Positions 58,729 through 64,000 of a stretch of 64,000 bases of DNA are shown here, in pieces. This stretch comes from Aldehydirespirator sp965220645 (GTDB taxonomy: Bacteria > Actinomycetota > Acidimicrobiia > Acidimicrobiales > Aldehydirespiratoraceae), in the NCBI GenBank assembly GCA_965220645.1, contig OZ244836.1, forward strand, positions 930,001 to 994,000, given 5' to 3'. The number at the start of each line of letters is the position of its first letter. Positions within the stretch are counted from its first letter, which is position 1. The notes beneath the pieces are model-generated. The model searched no databases, was not told the DNA's origin, and saw only the letters and a list, made by a program, of their open reading frames with translations. The position numbers and the translations under genes were made by a program.

Positions 58729-59529
58729 TCAGTTCGGGCTGCGGCCGAAGTCGAAGGCAGCGATCTCGGCCATCTGCTCGCCGAGCAGGGCCACTGCGGT
58801 CTCGAACAGCAGCTTGCCCTCCTCCTCATTGGCACCGGTCGGATCGCCGATGTGGCCGTGCGGCCCGAAGTCGTTCGACAGCCAGCCGAACGACGCCAGC
58901 CCCCCGAAGCGCACGTGCCGGTTCCGGGCCAGGCCCTCGGGAACGGCCCGTTCCGCCCGCTCCAGGTGCACCAGGTCGGGCCGCAGGTGCATGAACACCG
59001 AGGTCTCCTGATGCCCGCCGTGAATTCCCATGCCCATCTCGGCCTCGGGAGACGTGCCGCCGTGATCGGCTGGCACGAACGGATGCACGAGGAAGGTCAT
59101 CAGCCCGTGCTGCAACCGGACCTCCCGGCAGGCCACGTTGAGCAGGGCCGAGTTTCCGCCGTGGCCGTTGAGGAACACCAGGCGGCGGGCCGCGGTGGAG
59201 GCCACGCTGCGGCCGATGTCTCGCAGCACCGCCAGCAGCGTCTCCGCCGACAGCCACAGCGTTCCCGGCGACCAGGCGTGCTCGTTGGACTTGGACACCG
59301 ACAGGGTGGGCAGCAGCCACAGGTCGTAGGCGTCTCCGTGCTCGGCGACGAGCGCGGCCGCGGTCTCGTGGGCGATCACGTGGTCAACCGATAGAGGCAG
59401 GTGCGGGCCGTGCTGCTCCACCGCACCGATCGGCTGCACGATCACCGACGACTCGGTGATCCGTTCAGCGATCTCTCCTCCGCTGAGATCCTCGAGATGG
59501 CGACTGTGTGGGTTGGGCATGGATGTCAC
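58729..59529 (-). CDS. Creatininase family amidohydrolase
   Basis: The 266-residue protein has the metal-binding signature AVEQHGPHLPLSVDH (Glu38, His40, Asp49 region), NGHGGNSALL and a further acidic ligand in GIHGGHQETSVFMHLRP. The family includes creatininase and the mycofactocin peptidase MftE, as well as many enzymes of unknown substrate. Placed next to a betaine locus, a role in nitrogenous osmolyte breakdown is possible but unproved. The start is GTG 59529 or ATG 59520. Confidence 0.87.
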   Translation of the reverse strand: MTSMPNPHSRHLEDLSGGEIAERITESSVIVQPIGAVEQHGPHLPLSVDHVIAHETAAALVAEHGDAYDLWLLPTLSVSKSNEHAWSPGTLWLSAETLLAVLRDIGRSVASTAARRLVFLNGHGGNSALLNVACREVRLQHGLMTFLVHPFVPADHGGTSPEAEMGMGIHGGHQETSVFMHLRPDLVHLERAERAVPEGLARNRHVRFGGLASFGWLSNDFGPHGHIGDPTGANEEEGKLLFETAVALLGEQMAEIAAFDFGRSPN

Positions 59530-59577
59530 GGTATCGGTTACTCCAGGGGCCGACAGTGCAGTCGGCGTGGGCTCGCT

Positions 59578-61032
59578 CTAGTTGAGCGGGCTCCAGAAGG
59601 ACACATCGGAGGTCCCAAGGCTCCTCATACCACCGGCGCGGTCGAGACGGGCCACTGCAGTGATATCGCCGTCGGCGGTGTTGGCGCCGAAGGTGATCGC
59701 GTTGCTGTCGGGCGACCAGAGGCGCGGCGTCTCGTCGTACTGGTCCGCGAATCGCAGGTAATCGCGGAGAAAGGTCTCGCTCGGGGCGAACCGGGTCAGC
59801 TCGTAGGACTGCTGCCCGTCCCAGATGTGCCAGGACATTCCGATGCCGTCGGAATCGCCCGTGCTGGCCGCGATCAGCAACTGGCGACCGTCCGGGCTCC
59901 ATTCGAGCCAGAGTCCGATCCTGTCGAGGACAGTGCGGCGCTCGGCTGTTGCGAGGTCCACGATCTGCACGGAACCGGCCGGGATTCCGGTATCAGACAC
60001 GGCCTGAGCCGTCTGCTCGGATTGCGAGGGTGAGTCCGGCGGCTCGTGTGAGGCCGCCGAGATGGCGGCACGGTCTCCGGAGGGGTGGACCGCCATCATC
60101 GTGTAGAGGCCGGCGGTTCCGAGATCGGTGATCTCGCCGGTGTCGGCGCTGCGGCGCAACAGCTGCGGGCTGGTGGTGGACCTCCTATCCAGGAGCTCTT
60201 GCTCCGCGGCGTCGGCAGGGGCCTGTCCATAGGAGTCCACGTACAGAAAATCTTGAGTCCCCGGCACCCAAGCCGGAGCCAGGAAATCGATGCCGACCGG
60301 GCCGTAGTCGGTGTGGTCGCGAGGCGAGTCGACGTCGTTGACGAGCGTCAGCCGGTGCCCCGCGTGGAGCAGCAGCCGGCCCCCTCCGGGCTCCCACGCG
60401 ACGTACATGCTCTGGCTCTGAAGCGAGACGTCGGAGGCGGGGGCGCCCGTGTCGTCCAGTATGAAGGCGGCGGTGCCACCCGTCTGGCTCGGCCCCAATG
60501 CGAGCAGCCGGGAGCCGTCATAGCTCCAGGAGTAGAAGAAGTACGGTTGGAGGGCGGCCGCAGTCTGGATGTTCCCGGTGGCGATGTCGACGACGGCGAT
60601 GGAGGAGTCGCCATTGGCCGGATTGATGAGGGTCGCCGCCAGACGGCGACCGTCCCGTGACCATGTCGGCTGGGTGACGATGTGGTCGCGGCCCAGCTCG
60701 CCCACGACCTCGCCGGTCGGCCGCATGAGACGCATGCCTATTGGGCCGGCAGCTGCGATCAGACCGCGGCCGTCGAAGGCCCCGTCGGTTGGGTTCTCAT
60801 CGGCCTGGGCGGGCTCCGCTGGGCTCTCGCCGTCCGCCGGTTCCGTGGGCAGGACGAGTTCAGAGGACGGTTCCGCCGGCCTCGTCGCTTCGGCCCGCGG
60901 ATCCTGCTCGACCTCGGGGGTCCAGTCCTCCGGTGCCGGCTCCGAACTGCGGGTCGGCCCGCTCGAGCAGGCTGCGGTGACTAGCAGAGCGCACGCGGCG
61001 GCACCCGTAATCAGGTGCCGCCGCAGTCGCAC
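59578..61032 (-). CDS. Lipoprotein with TolB/WD40-like beta-propeller repeats
   Basis: The 484-residue lipoprotein has signal MRLRRHLITGAAACALLVTA and lipobox Cys22. An acidic Pro/Glu linker (about 25-85) precedes five to six propeller repeats of the type TWSRDGRRLAATLINPANGDSSIAVVDIATG, YSWSYDGSRLLALGPS, WSPDGRQLLIAAS and WSPDSNAITFGA. It is probably extracytoplasmic and protein-binding. GTG 61032 is chosen because it gives the signal peptide; the upstream frame overlaps the neighbouring gene. Confidence 0.85.
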   Translation of the reverse strand: MRLRRHLITGAAACALLVTAACSSGPTRSSEPAPEDWTPEVEQDPRAEATRPAEPSSELVLPTEPADGESPAEPAQADENPTDGAFDGRGLIAAAGPIGMRLMRPTGEVVGELGRDHIVTQPTWSRDGRRLAATLINPANGDSSIAVVDIATGNIQTAAALQPYFFYSWSYDGSRLLALGPSQTGGTAAFILDDTGAPASDVSLQSQSMYVAWEPGGGRLLLHAGHRLTLVNDVDSPRDHTDYGPVGIDFLAPAWVPGTQDFLYVDSYGQAPADAAEQELLDRRSTTSPQLLRRSADTGEITDLGTAGLYTMMAVHPSGDRAAISAASHEPPDSPSQSEQTAQAVSDTGIPAGSVQIVDLATAERRTVLDRIGLWLEWSPDGRQLLIAASTGDSDGIGMSWHIWDGQQSYELTRFAPSETFLRDYLRFADQYDETPRLWSPDSNAITFGANTADGDITAVARLDRAGGMRSLGTSDVSFWSPLN

Positions 61033-61088
61033 GCCTAGACCGTAGCCGCCGGTGGCAGCTCCGGGCGCGGGTCTATACGCCCGGCCTT

Positions 61089-61658
61089 TCAGAACAGGCT
61101 GAGACCCAGGCGGTTGCGTATGGACACGAGCTCTCCCAGGTGGTTGAAGCCGTGCCCGATCGCGCTCCATTGCAGGAACCACGCGGCCGGCTTGCCGTCC
61201 CACATCGAGTACAGCCAGTCGAAGCGGTCCTCGGGAGTGCCGATGGCCTGCAGGGCGGCGGTGGTGTCGGGCCGGTCGTCCATCGGGGGGAGCCCACGCT
61301 GGTCGAGCCACGCCGCGGTGGAGTCGAACACGGCCAGCGCGTAGGCGCCGACAGCCTCGGGGTCCAGCACGTTGACGAGTTCGGCGTCCTCGCCCTCGGC
61401 CAGACCCCGCCAGAGGTCTTCGTCGATGCCGAGCCTGCCGGTCCAGCCGTCGACGACGGTGCCGTCGCCGCCGCGCAGCACGCCGTTGACGGCCACGTCG
61501 TGGTGGCGGGCGAGGTGCCACAGCACGTACACCGGCGCGATCCCTCCTCCGTCGGCCCGCTCGCGGCGCGACTCCGGCGGGATCAGGCTCAGCACACCGC
61601 CGTCGAGCTTGGCCCGCAGAGACTTCAGGTCACCGATGATCCAGTCGCGCAGGTCCAC
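61089..61658 (-). CDS. DinB-superfamily (mycothiol-transferase-like) protein
   Basis: The 189-residue helical-bundle protein has metal-binding His in YVLWHLARHHDVAVN and IGHGFNHLGELVSIRN, the pattern of DinB/YfiT proteins that use bacillithiol or mycothiol. As mshA is encoded in the same window, a mycothiol-dependent role is plausible. The start is GTG 61658. Confidence 0.8.
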   Translation of the reverse strand: MDLRDWIIGDLKSLRAKLDGGVLSLIPPESRRERADGGGIAPVYVLWHLARHHDVAVNGVLRGGDGTVVDGWTGRLGIDEDLWRGLAEGEDAELVNVLDPEAVGAYALAVFDSTAAWLDQRGLPPMDDRPDTTAALQAIGTPEDRFDWLYSMWDGKPAAWFLQWSAIGHGFNHLGELVSIRNRLGLSLF

Positions 61659-61688
61659 GTCAGGAACTCCAGGTGTGGCCCGCTGGAC

Positions 61689-62174
61689 TCATTGGCTCTG
61701 CTGGGTGACACGGCCCCCTTGGGGGGTCCATGACTCGATCAGCAGGCTGTGCTGTGACACTCGCACGAGGACGACTCTGCGGATCATGGCCACAAAGAGC
61801 GCCATGATGGACGGGTCGTCGATCGGATGGCGGTGCGCGGCCAGGAACTCCTCCTGCTGGGCCGCGTCCGCGGGCACGGCGTTGCCGTCGATGCGGGCGT
61901 CTCCCTCCGGCAGATCCTCGGTATCGGGAGCGCTGTGAAGCGAGAAGCGGGGGTCGCGCCCGAGATCCCTGGCCTTGCGCGATCCCGGTGTCATGGCCAG
62001 CCAAAGGTGTCCGGACCTGACCGGCGCCTCCATGCCCGACAGGCGCGGCGACCCGTCGGCCTGCCGGGTGCCCATGATCGCGTGCCGGTGGCTCTCGAGT
62101 CTCGCGCGCACCCGGCGGGCCAACGTCGGGTCGGCGTGTTCGAAGTCGGCCCACGACACCGTGTCTCCGGCCAT
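61689..62174 (-). CDS. Pyridoxamine 5'-phosphate oxidase-like (FMN/F420-binding) protein
   Basis: The 161-residue split-barrel protein has HAIMGTRQADGSPRLSGMEAPVRSGHLWLAMTPGSRKARDLGRDPRFSLHSAP, characteristic of the PNPOx-like/F420 split-barrel family, where FMN or F420 is bound at the basic GSRKARDL segment. The substrate is unknown. ATG 62174. It lies 30 bases upstream of the DinB-like gene on the same strand. Confidence 0.83.
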   Translation of the reverse strand: MAGDTVSWADFEHADPTLARRVRARLESHRHAIMGTRQADGSPRLSGMEAPVRSGHLWLAMTPGSRKARDLGRDPRFSLHSAPDTEDLPEGDARIDGNAVPADAAQQEEFLAAHRHPIDDPSIMALFVAMIRRVVLVRVSQHSLLIESWTPQGGRVTQQSQ

Positions 62175-62216
62175 GACGCCAATCTAGGCCATTGCCGCGG
62201 TGGCTACCCTCTGGCT

Positions 62217-62729
62217 GTGCGATTCGTGGTGTTGCACGCCCATCCTCAGGAAGACTGCTTGAACGTCGTGCTGCGCAACCGCGTGGCCGAGACGCTGGAA
62301 CGCGCCGGCCACGACGTGCGGATCGTGCGGCTCACGCAGGGCGAGTCGATCAACGGGGCAGGCGTATCCGGCGCTGAGGGCCTCGTGTTCGTCTATCCCA
62401 CCTGGTGGGGCGGCTTGCCGGCGCCGATGCTCAACTGGGTTCAGCGCGAGCTCGCCGCGTGGATCGATGGGGCTGCGGACCGGGCGACCTCGCCACTGCG
62501 CACCGTGCGGCACTTGGTGGCGGTGACCACCCACGGCTCCTCGAACTGGGTGAACCGGCTCCAGGGCGAGCCGGGGCGCCATCTCCTGAGACGCTCGATC
62601 GCCCGCTTGTGCGCCCCGGGCACGAGGTTGCGATGGGTGGCGCTCTACGGGGTGGACCAGAGCAGCCCGGCGGAGGTGGCGGCCTTCGTGGACCGTGCCG
62701 CCACCGAGATGGCCTCCATCGCGGCTTGA
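62217..62729 (+). CDS. NAD(P)H:quinone oxidoreductase, flavodoxin-like (MdaB/KefF type)
   Basis: The 170-residue flavoprotein begins with a strand and the FMN/FAD phosphate loop HAHPQEDCLN. VFVYPTWWGGLPAPMLNWVQREL is the family hallmark. It should reduce quinones by two electrons. GTG 62217 starts immediately at the first strand. It is divergent from the PNPOx-like gene and convergent with RidA. Confidence 0.87.
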   Translation: MRFVVLHAHPQEDCLNVVLRNRVAETLERAGHDVRIVRLTQGESINGAGVSGAEGLVFVYPTWWGGLPAPMLNWVQRELAAWIDGAADRATSPLRTVRHLVAVTTHGSSNWVNRLQGEPGRHLLRRSIARLCAPGTRLRWVALYGVDQSSPAEVAAFVDRAATEMASIAA

Positions 62730-62755
62730 GCCACGCTCGCGGCAGTGGCGGGTGC

Positions 62756-63142
62756 TCAGCGAGCTGCTACGACGGCGATCTCGACCTTCCACGCCGGCTG
62801 GACCAGCTCGGGAACGACCAACAGCGTGGAAGCGGCCAGGCGGCCGCCGAGGAACCGGTCTCGCTCGGCCATCACCGATGCGAGGTCCTGTCCGGGCACG
62901 ACGTAGGTGGTGACCGACACGATGTCGCTCGGCCCCATGCCGGCTTCGGCGAGTATGGCCGAGATGTTGCCCCACACGTCGCGGGCCTGCCCGGCTACGT
63001 CATCGGCTATCGACCCGTCGGATCGGGTGGCCACGATCCCCGACGTGTGCAGCCACTTCTCCGCTCCGGTGGTGACCACTGCGTGGGCGTAGCGCGCGGC
63101 CGGCGGGGCGATTCCCTCCGGTTCGACTGCATGCGATCCCAT
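62756..63142 (-). CDS. RidA/YjgF family protein
   Basis: The 128-residue protein has the RidA fold signatures LHTSGIVATRSDGS, ARDVWGNISAILAEAGMGPSDIVSVTTYVVPGQD and RFLGGRLAASTLLVVPELVQPAWKVEIAVVAA. The Arg of canonical RidA (for imine deamination) near the C-terminus is not present in the usual R-x-A-V context, so deaminase activity is doubtful. ATG 63142; the frame continues upstream into the dispersed repeat and is ignored there. Confidence 0.86.
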   Translation of the reverse strand: MGSHAVEPEGIAPPAARYAHAVVTTGAEKWLHTSGIVATRSDGSIADDVAGQARDVWGNISAILAEAGMGPSDIVSVTTYVVPGQDLASVMAERDRFLGGRLAASTLLVVPELVQPAWKVEIAVVAAR

Positions 63143-63215
63143 CACAGCCGATCGTAGGTCGCGCGGAGGCCGAGCGGGTAGGCGGCACCAATGCCAGGAA
63201 TTCGCGCGTTGCTGA

Positions 63216-63264
63216 GCGAGGCCGTGGCCCGAGCGGCCCGTGAGCGCAGCGAACAAGAGCGGGA
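63216..63264 (+). repeat. Dispersed intergenic repeat, copy before the LLM oxidoreductase
   Basis: The core GCGAGGCCGTGGCCCGAGCG ... CAGCGAACAAGAGCGGGA is nearly identical to the copies at 3515 and 3580. It lies 75 bp upstream of the GTG at 63339. Confidence 0.9.
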
Positions 63265-63338
63265 AACGCTACGCCGCGCTGCGACACGGCGTCACCCGCC
63301 TGCGGCGTCACTTGGAAGCTGTGAGACAATTTGCGGCT

Positions 63339-64000
63339 GTGACCCAGCGCATGGCTCTCTACTTTCAGGACAAGCACCCCATCGGCTACGAGATCGAGAT
63401 GGCCCGCTACGCAGAGGAGCGGGGCTTCAGTGAGATCTGGCAGGGCGACACCCGCTTGGCTCGCGACTGCGTGGTGATGATGAGTGCCCTGCTGGCGTCC
63501 ACCGAGAGGATGCGTATCGCCAGCGGCGTGCTGCCCATCTACACCCGCAACCCGGCTGTGATAGCGGCAACTTGGAGCACGATGCACGAACTCGGCGGCC
63601 CTGCGCCTGACGGGGGCAGCCGGGTGATGTTGGGGCTGGGCGCCTGGTGGGAGCCCATCGCCGGGCGGGTTGGAGCGGGTCGTCGCAAGCCTCTCACCGC
63701 CATGCGCGAGTACGTCGAGGCGATCCGGGCCTTGTTCACGATGGAGGAGATCAGCTACGAGGGAGAGTTCGTCCACCTCGACCGGGTGGCTCTAGACGTG
63801 GCCTACGGCGACACGTCGCCCCGCGACATCCCGATCTACATCGGTGCCACCGGTCCGAAGATGCTCGAACTGACGGGTGAGATCGCCGACGGGGCCATGC
63901 TCAACTACGTGGTGTCGACCGACTACATCCGCGACGCGGTGGCCCGGGTCGGGGCCGGGGCGGCGAAGTCGGGCCGCACCATCGACGACATCGACCGGCC
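63339..64000 (+). CDS. LLM-class flavin/F420-dependent oxidoreductase (3'-truncated by window end)
   Basis: Open from GTG 63339 to the window edge (220 codons). The product begins MTQRMALYFQDKHPIGYEIEM and has AEERGFSEIWQGDTRLARDCVVMMSALLASTERMRIASGV, VMLGLGAWWEPIAGRVG and IYIGATGPKMLELTGEIADGAML. These are motifs of the luciferase-like family, closest to F420-dependent methylene-tetrahydromethanopterin reductase-like members. The C-terminus is missing. Confidence 0.88.
   Translation, partial: MTQRMALYFQDKHPIGYEIEMARYAEERGFSEIWQGDTRLARDCVVMMSALLASTERMRIASGVLPIYTRNPAVIAATWSTMHELGGPAPDGGSRVMLGLGAWWEPIAGRVGAGRRKPLTAMREYVEAIRALFTMEEISYEGEFVHLDRVALDVAYGDTSPRDIPIYIGATGPKMLELTGEIADGAMLNYVVSTDYIRDAVARVGAGAAKSGRTIDDIDR

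Noticed and set aside
63140..63256. N-terminal extension of RidA
   Set aside because: The extension (FAALTGRSGHGLA...) is the translated dispersed repeat; the RidA fold starts after ATG 63142.

Overview
The window is GC-rich bacterial DNA that looks like a free-living actinobacterium, most likely of the class Acidimicrobiia. Lineage clues are an MshA-type mycothiol glycosyltransferase beside a YbjN gene, an F420/LLM-type flavin oxidoreductase at the right edge, frequent GTG/TTG starts, and a b6-type split cytochrome b. The assignment is inference from gene content; there is no rRNA in the window.

Layout. 1-5.4 kb: small housekeeping genes (tRNA-Lys, DUF2237, YgjP-type peptidase, histidine phosphatase, MoaD, mshA-ybjN). 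5.4-11.6 kb: a quinol:cytochrome c reductase operon (membrane protein, 2[4Fe-4S] ferredoxin, cytochrome b6-like subunit, subunit IV, Rieske protein, dihaem cytochrome c, membrane protein) behind a good promoter and a 16-bp leader hairpin. 11.7-27.3 kb: a complete 14-subunit complex I operon (nuoA-N). 27.3-32.2 kb: LigA-like and LigB-like dioxygenase proteins, a PhyH oxygenase, a CPA2 antiporter with CBS domains, a STAS protein and a small membrane protein. 32.3-44.2 kb: a second complex I operon with 11 subunits (nuoABCD-HIJKLMN, no EFG), ending in a MidA/NDUFAF7-like methyltransferase. 44.2-48.1 kb: a frameshifted SLH surface protein and a P450/dehydrogenase/CMD operon. 48.4-58.6 kb: a carnitine/betaine locus (carnitine dehydrogenase-thioesterase fusion, acyl-CoA dehydrogenase, ADP-forming CoA ligase, CaiD-like dehydratase, ProU-type transporter). 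58.7-64 kb: creatininase family protein, beta-propeller lipoprotein and small redox or detoxification proteins.

How it fits together: the first complex I should oxidise NADH. The second lacks the NADH module and probably takes electrons from ferredoxin, possibly the one encoded in the bc operon. Both would feed quinol to the bc complex. The second NuoD has Trp where the quinone-binding Tyr normally sits, and carries the Arg that NDUFAF7 methylates in mitochondria; NuoD1 has Tyr and Thr at these positions.

The most unusual sequence feature is a recurring one. At several gene junctions of the respiratory operons the translation start region is tandemly duplicated, giving chains of 11-17-codon minicistrons linked by ATGA or TGATG stop/start overlaps; the first codons of each mimic the next real gene. 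A 34-bp tandem duplication elsewhere frameshifts the SLH gene. A dispersed repeat of about 50 bp occurs five times, always one orientation, always 55-190 bp upstream of a plus-strand gene.
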